NCBI GenBank assembly: GCA_047618565.1
Contig: JBLHKW010000112.1
Span: 1 to 18,037 of the forward strand
Length of the DNA: 18,037 bases
Direction of reading: 5' to 3'
DNA from: JBLHKW01 sp047618565
GTDB taxonomy: Bacteria > Planctomycetota > UBA1135 > GCA-002686595
Below the pieces are notes generated by a model that saw nothing but the letters and a program-made list of their open reading frames with translations, ran no database searches and was not told the origin of the DNA. Below are positions 6,459-14,010 of the stretch, piece after piece (the first letter of the stretch is position 1; each line of letters opens with the position of its first letter). The position numbers and the translations under genes are program-made.

Positions 6459-9323
6459 ATGAAGATTCAGGTCTCCACACTCTCACTCATCTCCACCACC
6501 CTGCTCGCCTGCTCCACCCCGGTGCCGGCAGCACACTCGCCTGCGTCCGGGTCGAGCGGCGCCCAGGCGGGCGCGTTCCCGTACGAGGTGCACCGCGAGC
6601 GTCTCGACAACGGGCTCGAGGTGGTGGTCGTTCCGATGCCGTCCGATGGGCTGGTCTCGTACTGGTCCATCGTGCGAACGGGCAGCCGCGACGAGGTCGA
6701 GGAAGGCGTGACCGGTTTCGCGCACTTCTTCGAGCACTGCATGTTCAGGGGCACCGAGACCCTGCCCGGAGCGGAGTACGACCGCGTCGTCAACGGAATG
6801 GGTGCGGACGCCAATGCCTACACCACCGACGACTACACGGCCTACCACCTGAGCTTCGCGAAGGAGGACCTGCCGACCGTCGTACGCATCGAGGCAGATC
6901 GCTTCCAGAACCTCGAGTACGACGAGCCGGCCTTCAAGACGGAGTCCGGCGCGGTCTACGGGGAGTATCGCAAGGGCCGCACGAGCCCGTTCCAGGTGAT
7001 CTTCGAGGCCACGCAGAATGCGGCCTTCGACGTGCACACCTACAAGCACACGACCATCGGCTTCGAGGCCGACGTCGCCGCGATGCCCGAGAAGTACGAG
7101 TATTCCAAGGGCTTCTTCCAGCGCTTCTACCGGCCCGAGAACGTGGTGCTGGTGATCGCGGGTGACATCACGACGAAGAACGCCATGCAGCTCGTGCGCG
7201 AGCACTACACGGGCTGGGAGCCGGGCTATCAGACCCCGAACGTGCCGACCGAGCCCGAGCAGACCGCCCAGCGGCGAATCGTGGTGCCCTTCGACGGCCA
7301 GACGCGCCCGATCCTCACGATCAACTTCAAGGGTGAGCGGCTGCTGCCCGATGATCGCACCATGATGGCCGGTAGCCTGCTGGCCGACCTGGTCTTCGGG
7401 GAGACCTCCGCGCTCTACGGCAAGCTCGTGCTCGAGGAACAGCGCGTCGAGTTCCTCGCCGCAAGCTTCAGCCACAGCCGCGACCCGGGCCTGTGGAGCG
7501 TCTTCACGCGCATCAAGGATCCGGCCGACGTGGACGCCGTCGAGGCCGACATCTGGAGTGCGATCGACGCCTTCCGGGCGACACCGGTCTCGGCCGCGCG
7601 CCTCGACGACGTGCGCTCGAGCCTGAAGTACGGGTTCCTGTCGGGACTGAGCACGCCCAATCAGGTGTGCGAGAACGTGGCCCAGATCGTCGCGATCACG
7701 GGCGGATTGACTGCCGTCGACCGGATGTACGCAACCCTCGATGCGGTCACGCCGGAAGACGTGCGCGCCGCGGCGGATCGCTGGTTGCGAACCGAACGCT
7801 CGACCGTCGCCGTCCTGCACGCCTCCGACGCTCCGTTGCCCGAGCAGAACGCCCCCGTCATGGCGGACGCCGCTGACGGCAGCCGGGCCCCGCAATCCGA
7901 GCCCGTACTGCTGCCCGTCCAGGCCGATCCGAACGTGGCCTTCGCAGTCTGGTTCCAGGTCGGTACACAGAACGATCCCGCCGGCAAGGAAGGCCTGGCG
8001 CAACTCACCGGGTCCCTCTTGAGCAACGGCGGCACGCAGCGCCTGGCCTACGACCAGATCCTCGAGCGCATGTTCCCGCTCGCGGCGAGCTACGGCGTCT
8101 CGGTCGACAAGGAGATGACGGTCATGCGCGGATCGGTCCATCGCGACAAGCTGGCCGAGTTCCAGGCCCTGTTTCTGGACGCCCTGTTGCGCCCCGGGTT
8201 CCGCGCCGAGGACTTCGAGCGCATCAAGGACCAGGCCATATCCTCGGTCGAGAAAGGGCTGCGCTACTCCTCCGACGAGGAGCTTGGCAAGGCAGCCCTG
8301 TACGGCGCCGTCTTCGCTGGCACGCCCTACGGCCACAACGATGGCGGCGCGGTCGGCGCGCTGCGCTCGATCACCCTGGATGAAGTCGAGGCCTTCTGGC
8401 GCACCCACTACACGGCCGCCAACGCTGTGATCGCGCTCGGCGGCTCGTACCCGGACGGGTTGCCCGCGCAGCTGGGCTCCGAACTCGCCGCCCTACCCCA
8501 GGGCCAGCCCGCACCCGTGCCCGCACCGCAAGCCGCGGCCATCGAAGGCCGCCATGTTCTGCTGGTCGAGAAGCCGGGGCCGTCGACAGCCATCTCCTTC
8601 GGCTACCCGATCGACGTACACCGCGGCAGCCGTGAGTATTACGCGCTCTGGATCGCCAACTCGTGGCTCGGCGAGCACCGCAACAGCTCGAGCCACCTTT
8701 ACAACGTCATCCGCGAGAAGCGTGGAATGAACTACGGCGACTACTCCTACATCGAGGCGTTTCCGAGCGGAGGCTTTCTGACGAAGCCGCCCACCAACGT
8801 CGGCCGGCGCCAGCACCTGTTCGAGGTCTGGATCCGCCCCGTCCCCGAGGAACGCGCCCTGTTCGCCCTGCGCGCAGGCCTGCGCGAGGTCCAGCACCTG
8901 GCCGAGAACGGCCTGACCCGCGAGCAGTTCGAGTTCACGCGCAAGTTCCTGCGCAACTACTGTCTGCACTTCGCCGAGACCACCTCGCAGCGCCTCGGCT
9001 ACGCGATCGACGACCGCTTCTACGGCCTCGAGCGGAGTCACCTCGCCACCCTGCGCGAGATGACAGAGTCGATCACCTACGAGGAGGTGCAGGCGGCTAT
9101 CACCACGCACCTGCAGGTCGACAACCTTCAGATCGCCATGGTCACCGCCAACGCCGCGGCCCTCGGTGAGCAGATCACGTCGGACGCGCCGAGCCCGATC
9201 GATTACGGCGAGATCGAGATGGGTGCCGATATCCTGGCCGAGGACAAGCAGATCGAGATCTACCCGCTTAACGTGAGCGCGGCCAACCTGCGCATCGTGC
9301 CGGTCGAGAAGATGTTCGAGTAG
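6459..9323 (+). CDS. M16 family zinc metallopeptidase, two-module lipoprotein
   Basis: The 954-residue protein has a short signal peptide with lipobox L-L-A-C (Cys18), so it is probably membrane-anchored and faces the periplasm. The N-terminal module holds the inverted zinc motif H-F-F-E-H (His89, Glu92, His93), with Glu169 the likely third ligand, 76 residues beyond His93 as in pitrilysin-type enzymes. Residues ~480-930 repeat the M16 fold without the zinc motif: G-L-A-Q-L-T-G-S-L-L stands where an active copy has the H-x-x-E-H helix, so this half should be the structural or substrate-clamp half. The length matches full two-module M16 enzymes, which degrade peptides inside a clamshell chamber. 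No Shine-Dalgarno lies before ATG 6459. It is monocistronic and ends at a hairpin facing tetR. The natural substrate is unknown. Confidence 0.9.
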   Translation: MKIQVSTLSLISTTLLACSTPVPAAHSPASGSSGAQAGAFPYEVHRERLDNGLEVVVVPMPSDGLVSYWSIVRTGSRDEVEEGVTGFAHFFEHCMFRGTETLPGAEYDRVVNGMGADANAYTTDDYTAYHLSFAKEDLPTVVRIEADRFQNLEYDEPAFKTESGAVYGEYRKGRTSPFQVIFEATQNAAFDVHTYKHTTIGFEADVAAMPEKYEYSKGFFQRFYRPENVVLVIAGDITTKNAMQLVREHYTGWEPGYQTPNVPTEPEQTAQRRIVVPFDGQTRPILTINFKGERLLPDDRTMMAGSLLADLVFGETSALYGKLVLEEQRVEFLAASFSHSRDPGLWSVFTRIKDPADVDAVEADIWSAIDAFRATPVSAARLDDVRSSLKYGFLSGLSTPNQVCENVAQIVAITGGLTAVDRMYATLDAVTPEDVRAAADRWLRTERSTVAVLHASDAPLPEQNAPVMADAADGSRAPQSEPVLLPVQADPNVAFAVWFQVGTQNDPAGKEGLAQLTGSLLSNGGTQRLAYDQILERMFPLAASYGVSVDKEMTVMRGSVHRDKLAEFQALFLDALLRPGFRAEDFERIKDQAISSVEKGLRYSSDEELGKAALYGAVFAGTPYGHNDGGAVGALRSITLDEVEAFWRTHYTAANAVIALGGSYPDGLPAQLGSELAALPQGQPAPVPAPQAAAIEGRHVLLVEKPGPSTAISFGYPIDVHRGSREYYALWIANSWLGEHRNSSSHLYNVIREKRGMNYGDYSYIEAFPSGGFLTKPPTNVGRRQHLFEVWIRPVPEERALFALRAGLREVQHLAENGLTREQFEFTRKFLRNYCLHFAETTSQRLGYAIDDRFYGLERSHLATLREMTESITYEEVQAAITTHLQVDNLQIAMVTANAAALGEQITSDAPSPIDYGEIEMGADILAEDKQIEIYPLNVSAANLRIVPVEKMFE

Positions 9324-9335
9324 GGCATCCCCCGT

Positions 9336-9361
9336 CCCGCCCGGGCGCATGCTCGGGCGGG
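9336..9361. terminator. G+C-rich hairpin between convergent M16 and tetR genes
   Basis: CCCGCCCGGGC and GCTCGGGCGGG form an 11-bp stem with one G-U pair and a 4-nt loop (GCAT), starting 12 nt after the M16 stop. No T-run follows, so termination would need Rho or be inefficient; it may act as a 3'-end stabiliser. It lies between convergent genes and could serve both. Confidence 0.5.
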
Positions 9362-9412
9362 CGCTCCCCCGACTCACCTATTCGCCGGCGCGAACGCCGT
9401 AGCTGATACGGT

Positions 9413-10036
9413 TCATCCCGGCGAAGAACGGGCGCGTGCGAGTGTTTCGCGCTCGATCGAGGCCACATACAGCTGCAGGGATTCGTCGAGCACGACGAGC
9501 GTGTCGGCCTGTGTCGGCGAGTCGTCCTTGGACCAAAATGCGAGCACTCCGAGGTAGAGCGTCCAGTAGAGGTGGATCGAGACGAAGCCGAGCGTCTGGC
9601 GCAGTCCGTGCTGGTCGAGGATGCCCGCGACGCGCTCGAGGTGCCGCACGCGAACGCCTTCACCCTGCTGCGTGACGGATGCACGCCCGAACGGACTCAG
9701 CGCGGTCTCGATCACCTCTCCGATGAACAGCCGGTAGGGCTGGAGCTCACGCAGCCCGGCGGCGATGTGCGCAAACAGATCCTCGCACAGGTCCTCGGCT
9801 TCATGGCGCCGCTCGCAGTAACCCTCGTCGCCCCGGGCCAGGCCCGCCACGATCAAGCTCATCGCCAGCGCTTCCTTGGTCGGGAAGTAATTGAAGAGCG
9901 TCCCGGTCGCGATCCCGGCTGCCTGTGCGAGGTCGCGGGTCGAAGTCTCCCCGTAGCCGCGACTGGCGAACAATTGCTGCGCCGCGGCGATAATGCGCTG
10001 CTGCGTCTCGCGCTTGGCCTTCGCCGTGACTCTCAT
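9413..10036 (-). CDS. TetR/AcrR-family transcriptional regulator
   Basis: The 207-residue protein has the TetR N-terminal DNA-binding domain: helix RIIAAAQQLFASRGY at 14-28, the helix-turn-helix at about 32-51 and the diagnostic T-L-F-N-Y-F-P-T-K-E-A-L at 46-57. The C-terminal ~150 residues are the divergent ligand-binding and dimerisation part, with no recognisable ligand type. Start 10036 is backed by GAAGG, 7 nt upstream on the minus strand. The gene diverges from the PLP enzyme at 10202 across 165 bases containing a candidate operator, so autoregulation plus control of that enzyme is the simplest guess. It converges on the M16 gene. The ligand and regulon cannot be read from the sequence. 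Confidence 0.9.
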   Translation of the reverse strand: MRVTAKAKRETQQRIIAAAQQLFASRGYGETSTRDLAQAAGIATGTLFNYFPTKEALAMSLIVAGLARGDEGYCERRHEAEDLCEDLFAHIAAGLRELQPYRLFIGEVIETALSPFGRASVTQQGEGVRVRHLERVAGILDQHGLRQTLGFVSIHLYWTLYLGVLAFWSKDDSPTQADTLVVLDESLQLYVASIERETLARARSSPG

Positions 10037-10099
10037 CGCCTTGCCTTCAACATGACCAGGCTCACGTTACCGGCTCGCCCCCCCCCTCACCATCCCTAA

Positions 10100-10115
10100 A
10101 CTGAGCACGTTCACT
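10100..10115. promoter_or_regulatory. Candidate TetR-family operator (imperfect palindrome)
   Basis: ACTGAGCACGTTCACT is an imperfect inverted repeat: the half sites ACTGAGCA and AGTGAACG agree at 5 of 8 positions. It sits in the only A/T-rich patch of the tetR/PLP intergenic region. A related element, CTCACGTTAC, lies nearer to tetR at about 10062-10071. Placement between a TetR gene and a divergent target is typical for an operator. The symmetry is modest, so this is tentative. No clear -35/-10 pair was found beside it; TATAGAT at 10146-10152 is a possible -10 for the plus-strand gene. Confidence 0.3.
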
Positions 10116-10201
10116 TTAATTCCGCAGGCCTCGCGCCCCCTTCCATATAGATAGGCCGCCCGCGGCTCAGCAGCCGCCCGCATTGGCGATACGATCCGCT
10201 C

Positions 10202-11326
10202 ATGAAGCGAGATCACCCGAGCCGCAATGTCGCGACGATCGCGGCCCACGCAGGCGAGGGCGCGCCGGGCGACCTCCCGCGCGCCCACGTCCAGCCCCTC
10301 TACCAGACCTCCGTGTTCGACTTCCCGAGCATCGCGGCCTCGCTCCCGGCACTGTCCGGTAACGGCGAGCCAGTGTACGGCCGACACGGTGGCCCGAACT
10401 CGCATGCCTTCGAGGACGCTGTCGCCCAGCTCGAGGGAGCCGAGGCAGGCCTGATGACCGCGTCCGGCATGGGCGCGACGACGGCGGCGGTGCTCGCCAT
10501 CTGTTCACAGGGCGACACGGTGGTGGTCCAGCGCGACGCCTACGGGGGCACGCTCGCCCTCTTCGAACAGGACCTGCAGCGATTCGGGATCACGATGCGC
10601 GCGGTGGACGCCTACGACGCGACGGCGATGGGGCAGGCCGTGAAAGGCGCGAAGCTGGTCCTCGTGGAGTCGATATCGAATCCGCTGCTCAAGACGGTCG
10701 ATCTGGACGAGATCGCACGCGCGAGCCACGACGCGGGCGCGCGTTTGCTCGTCGACAACACCTTCGCAACCCCGCTGGCGATCCGCCCCCTCGAACACGG
10801 CGCCGACCTGGTCATCCATTCCGCCACCAAGTTCATCGGCGGACACCACGACCTGATCGCGGGTGTGCTCGTCGGTAGCACCGATCTGATCGAGTCCGCG
10901 CGTGGGCTGGCGATCCGGACCGGGCTCTGCGCCGCTCCCTTCATCGCATGGCTCGCACTGCGGGGTCTGCGCAGCCTCGACGTACGCATGGATCGCGCGT
11001 GGAAAAACACCCGCGAGCTGGCGCGCCGTCTGCGCGACGACCCGCGCGTCCAGACCGTCTACGAGGCCGAGTCCTGCGCGCTGGTTTCGTTCGATCTGGG
11101 AACCCTCGAAGCCGCCGAGCGCCTGGTCAGCGCAGCCTCGCTGATCACCCTCTCGCCGACCCTGGGCGGGATCACGACCACGCTCTCCCACCCGGCCACT
11201 TCCTCGCACCGCGACCTGACGGAGGCACAGCGAGCCGAGGTCGGAATCGGGCCTGGCCTGCTGCGCATGTCGGTCGGCGTCGAGCACATCGACGACCTCT
11301 GGGGCGACCTGAGCGGCGGGAACTGA
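10202..11326 (+). CDS. Cys/Met metabolism PLP-dependent enzyme (cystathionine synthase/lyase family)
   Basis: The 374-residue protein is a fold-type I PLP enzyme of the trans-sulfuration family (MetB, MetC, Met gamma-lyase, CGL). Visible features: Y-G-R at 59-61 (phosphate contact from the neighbouring subunit), the S-G-M-G-A glycine loop at 89-93, E156-S-x-S-N-P, Asp185 in V-D-N-T-F-A-T-P (pairs with the pyridine nitrogen) and the S-A-T-K-F-I-G-G-H-H-D segment with the PLP lysine Lys210. The usual G-G-H-S-D or N-G-H-G-D is G-G-H-H-D here, and the Y-S-R-Y-G-N-P loop is Y-G-R-H-G-G-P, so it is not a textbook MetB or MetC. The exact substrate (cystathionine, homoserine ester or methionine) cannot be assigned. 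ATG 10202 has no good Shine-Dalgarno. It diverges from tetR and stops before the nrdA promoter. Confidence 0.88.
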   Translation: MKRDHPSRNVATIAAHAGEGAPGDLPRAHVQPLYQTSVFDFPSIAASLPALSGNGEPVYGRHGGPNSHAFEDAVAQLEGAEAGLMTASGMGATTAAVLAICSQGDTVVVQRDAYGGTLALFEQDLQRFGITMRAVDAYDATAMGQAVKGAKLVLVESISNPLLKTVDLDEIARASHDAGARLLVDNTFATPLAIRPLEHGADLVIHSATKFIGGHHDLIAGVLVGSTDLIESARGLAIRTGLCAAPFIAWLALRGLRSLDVRMDRAWKNTRELARRLRDDPRVQTVYEAESCALVSFDLGTLEAAERLVSAASLITLSPTLGGITTTLSHPATSSHRDLTEAQRAEVGIGPGLLRMSVGVEHIDDLWGDLSGGN

Positions 11327-11351
11327 CCCTCCAGGTAGGGTGAGGGCAACA

Positions 11352-11367
11352 CCACTACATTTAGTGT
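11352..11367. promoter_or_regulatory. NrdR box 1 (upstream of nrdA)
   Basis: The 16-mer CCACTACATTTAGTGT agrees with the NrdR box pattern acaCwAtATaTwGtgt, as I recall it, at about 13 of 16 positions and is itself palindromic (CACTA, 4 nt, TAGTG). NrdR is the ATP/dATP-sensing repressor of ribonucleotide reductase operons in most bacteria and binds paired boxes. The last base overlaps the -35 element of the nrdA promoter. The nrdR gene itself is not in this window. Confidence 0.75.
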
Positions 11368-11394
11368 TGCACCGTGGCATGACACCCATATGAT
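11367..11394 (+). promoter_or_regulatory. Sigma70-like promoter of the nrdA operon
   Basis: TTGCAC at 11367-11372 and TATGAT at 11389-11394 are separated by 16 bp; each differs from the consensus hexamer at one or two positions. The -35 abuts NrdR box 1 and the -10 lies inside box 2, the arrangement expected for repression by promoter occlusion. Transcription would start near 11400, leaving a leader of roughly 150 nt before the nrdA ATG. Confidence 0.65.
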
Positions 11395-11398
11395 GTGC
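11383..11398. promoter_or_regulatory. NrdR box 2 (upstream of nrdA)
   Basis: CACCCATATGATGTGC matches the NrdR pattern less well than box 1 (about 9 of 16), but keeps the central ATAT-like core and the GTG end. The strongest argument is phasing: it begins exactly 31 bp after box 1, leaving a 15-bp spacer, i.e. three helical turns, as in known paired NrdR boxes. It overlaps the promoter -10. Confidence 0.65.
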
Positions 11399-11399
11399 T

Positions 11400-11553
11400 T
11401 CGCGGCCAGGTCGATTGCTCAGAGCGCCCCCAGGAATAGGGGCCGCAGCCCCAAGTTCGTGCTGAGCAGCACCTTGCAACCGCGGCCCTCGCTCCCGCTC
11501 CGCAGACGCCTCGCGCCCCCAAGCCCGGGGCCCAAGAACCCGCCACACACTGC
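11400..11553 (+). promoter_or_regulatory. nrdA 5' leader, about 150 nt, no recognised riboswitch
   Basis: The predicted leader is G+C-rich with several short complementary arms, for example GTGCT-gagc-AGCAC at about 11459-11472 and GGGGC-cgca-GCCCC just before it. These are too short to claim a defined element. I see no cobalamin-riboswitch signature and no Shine-Dalgarno before ATG 11554. Confidence 0.35.
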
Positions 11554-13947
11554 ATGCAAACTGCCACCATCAGCTCGAAATCCGCGACCACCAAGGACAC
11601 CAGTGCCAGCTCCAGCAAGATGCACGTCGCCAAGCGCAACGGCGACCGCGAGCCGGTGGACCTGAATAAGATCGTGCGCGCGATTTCACGCTGCTGTGAA
11701 GGCCTGGACGAGGTGGATCCACTGCGCATCGCCACGCGCACGATCAGCGGGCTGTACGACGGGGCGACCACCGCAGAGCTCGACCGTCTCTCGATCCAGA
11801 CCGCGGCGGCCCTGATCACCGAGGAGCCCCAGCACTCCGCCCTGGCTGCGCGGCTGCTGGCCACCTACATCGACAAGGAGGTGCGCAACCAGGAGATCCA
11901 CTCCTTCACCCAGTCGATTCAGCGCGGCCTTGAGCTCGGACTGATTTCGGACAGCGTGGCCGAATTTGTCACGCGCGAGGGTCGCAAGCTCAACGACACG
12001 GTGGAGCCGGAGCGCAATGACAACTTCGAGTACTTCGGGATCCGTACCGTCTACGACCGCTACCTGCTGCGCGACCCCGAGACACGCCAGGTGCTCGAGA
12101 CGCCGCAGTACTTCTTCATGCGCGTCGCGTGCGGTCTGTCGCACTCGGCCGGTGAGGCGCGCAACTTCTACAGGCTGATCTCGTCCCTGGCCTATCTGCC
12201 GAGCTCGCCCACACTCTTCAACGCCGGTACGCGCCACACGCAGCTCTCGTCATGCTACCTGCTGGACGCGCCGGTCGACGACCTGACCGCCATCTACGAC
12301 CGCTACAAGGATGTCGCTCAGCTCTCGAAGTTCGCCGGTGGCATCGGCCTCGGTTACAGCAGGATCCGCTCGCGCGGGTCGCTCATCCGCGGCACCAACG
12401 GTCGCTCGAACGGCATCATCCCGTGGCTCAAGACGCTCGACTCATCCGTCGCCGCTGTGAATCAGGGTGGGCGCCGCAAGGGCGCAGCATGCGTCTACCT
12501 CGAGACCTGGCACGCGGATATCGAGGAGTTCCTCGAGCTACGCGACAACACCGGTGACGAGGCGCGGCGCACCCACAATCTGAACATCGCCAACTGGGTC
12601 CCGGATCTGTTCATGAAGCGCGTCGAGTCGGACGAGATGTGGTCTCTGTTCGACCCGAAGCAGTTGCCGGAGCTGACCGATACCTTCGGTGACGCCTTCG
12701 AGAAGATCTACCTGCAGGCCGAGAGCGATGAGCGCTACGAGCGCCAGGTGCGCGCGCGCGACCTCTACAGCCGCATGATGCGCACCCTGGCCCAGACCGG
12801 CAACGGCTGGATGACGTTCAAGGACACCAGCAACAAGACCTGCAATCAGACGCTCAACGCTGAAAACGTCGTGCACCTGTCGAACCTGTGCACGGAGATC
12901 CTGGAGGTCACGTCGAACGACGAAACGGCGGTGTGCAACCTCGGTTCGATCAACCTGGGCAAGTTCGTCAAGGACGACGCCTTCGACTTCGAGGGCCTCG
13001 CGGAAGTCACCCAGACGGCGGTGAAGTACCTCGATCGCGTGATCGACGTGAACTACTACCCGACACCCGAGGCCGCGGGATCGAACGAGCGCTGGCGCCC
13101 GGTCGGCCTCGGCACGATGGGCCTGCAGGACGTGTTCTTCAAGCTCAGGCTCGACTTCGACTCTCCCGAAGCACTCGAGCTTTCGGCTCGTATCCAGGAA
13201 GAGGTCTACTTCAACGCACTGCTGACATCGTGCGAACTGGCAGAGCAGGCCGGGCCGCATATTGCGTACACGGAGACGCGTGCCTCCAAGGGCCAGCTGC
13301 AGTTCGACCTCTGGGGCGTCGAGCCGACCCAGACCGAGCGCTGGGCCGAGCTCAAGGCGCGCATTGCGGAGCACGGTCTACGCAACTCCCTGCTGGTTGC
13401 GATCGCGCCCACCGCGACGATCGCCTCGATCGCTGGCTGCTATGAGTGCATCGAGCCCCAGGTCTCGAACCTGTTCAAGCGCGAGACGCTCTCCGGCGAC
13501 TTCATCCAGATCAACCGCTACCTGGTGCAGGACCTCAAGTCGCGCGGACTGTGGACCGACGCCGTGCGCAGCAAGATCAAGCGCGACGAAGGTTCCGTGC
13601 AGGACGTGAGCGAGCTGCCGGAGGATGAACGGCGGCTCTACCGAACAGCCTGGGAGCTACCCCAGAAGGCACTCATCGACCTGGCAGCGGCGCGTGGCCC
13701 CTACATCGACCAGAGCCAGTCCCTGAACCTGTTCCTGGCCAGCCCGACGATCGGCAAGCTCTCGTCCATGTACAACTACGCGTGGAAGAGCGGCCTGAAG
13801 ACGACCTACTACCTGCGATCACGTCCCGCCACGCGTATTCGCCAGACGACCGCGGCCAGCGCCGACGCCGACGCCCAGAGCGTGACCGACGCCGAAGCCG
13901 TGGCCTGCTCGCTGGAGAACCCTGAGAGCTGCGAATCCTGCCAGTAA
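11554..13947 (+). CDS. nrdA: Class I ribonucleotide reductase, alpha (catalytic) subunit
   Basis: The 797-residue protein reduces ribonucleotides to deoxyribonucleotides in the cytoplasm with its NrdB partner. A Ser/Thr-rich tail (1-22) precedes an ATP-cone allosteric domain (about 24-112), which senses ATP/dATP. Catalytic landmarks are intact: Cys234 (in S-S-C-Y-L), the N-L-C-T-E motif with Asn444, Cys446 (thiyl radical) and Glu448, Cys461 as the second redox cysteine, and the radical-transfer pair Tyr752-Tyr753 in T-T-Y-Y-L-R-S-R. After an Ala/Asp/Thr-rich linker the protein ends with Cys793-x-x-Cys796, plus Cys785, the tail that hands electrons from thioredoxin or glutaredoxin to the active site. 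ATG 11554 lacks a Shine-Dalgarno; Met23 (ATG 11620), directly before the ATP cone, is a possible alternative. Upstream NrdR boxes indicate control by dNTP supply. nrdB follows after 63 nt. Confidence 0.97.
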   Translation: MQTATISSKSATTKDTSASSSKMHVAKRNGDREPVDLNKIVRAISRCCEGLDEVDPLRIATRTISGLYDGATTAELDRLSIQTAAALITEEPQHSALAARLLATYIDKEVRNQEIHSFTQSIQRGLELGLISDSVAEFVTREGRKLNDTVEPERNDNFEYFGIRTVYDRYLLRDPETRQVLETPQYFFMRVACGLSHSAGEARNFYRLISSLAYLPSSPTLFNAGTRHTQLSSCYLLDAPVDDLTAIYDRYKDVAQLSKFAGGIGLGYSRIRSRGSLIRGTNGRSNGIIPWLKTLDSSVAAVNQGGRRKGAACVYLETWHADIEEFLELRDNTGDEARRTHNLNIANWVPDLFMKRVESDEMWSLFDPKQLPELTDTFGDAFEKIYLQAESDERYERQVRARDLYSRMMRTLAQTGNGWMTFKDTSNKTCNQTLNAENVVHLSNLCTEILEVTSNDETAVCNLGSINLGKFVKDDAFDFEGLAEVTQTAVKYLDRVIDVNYYPTPEAAGSNERWRPVGLGTMGLQDVFFKLRLDFDSPEALELSARIQEEVYFNALLTSCELAEQAGPHIAYTETRASKGQLQFDLWGVEPTQTERWAELKARIAEHGLRNSLLVAIAPTATIASIAGCYECIEPQVSNLFKRETLSGDFIQINRYLVQDLKSRGLWTDAVRSKIKRDEGSVQDVSELPEDERRLYRTAWELPQKALIDLAAARGPYIDQSQSLNLFLASPTIGKLSSMYNYAWKSGLKTTYYLRSRPATRIRQTTAASADADAQSVTDAEAVACSLENPESCESCQ

Positions 13948-14010
13948 GCCCGGATCTGTACGGCCGTCCGACCTGTCCGCCTCCCAAAAAAACAGCCCCC
14001 CGCTATCAAC

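Noticed and set aside
9381..9425. Inverted repeat TTCGCCGG / CCGGCGAA with a 29-nt loop at the 3' end of tetR.
   Set aside because: Eight-base arms with a long loop are common by chance in this composition; the 9336-9361 hairpin is a better 3'-end candidate.
11400..11553. Riboswitch in the nrdA leader.
   Set aside because: Only short stem candidates are present; no cobalamin or other conserved core motif was recognised, and NrdR boxes already explain regulation.
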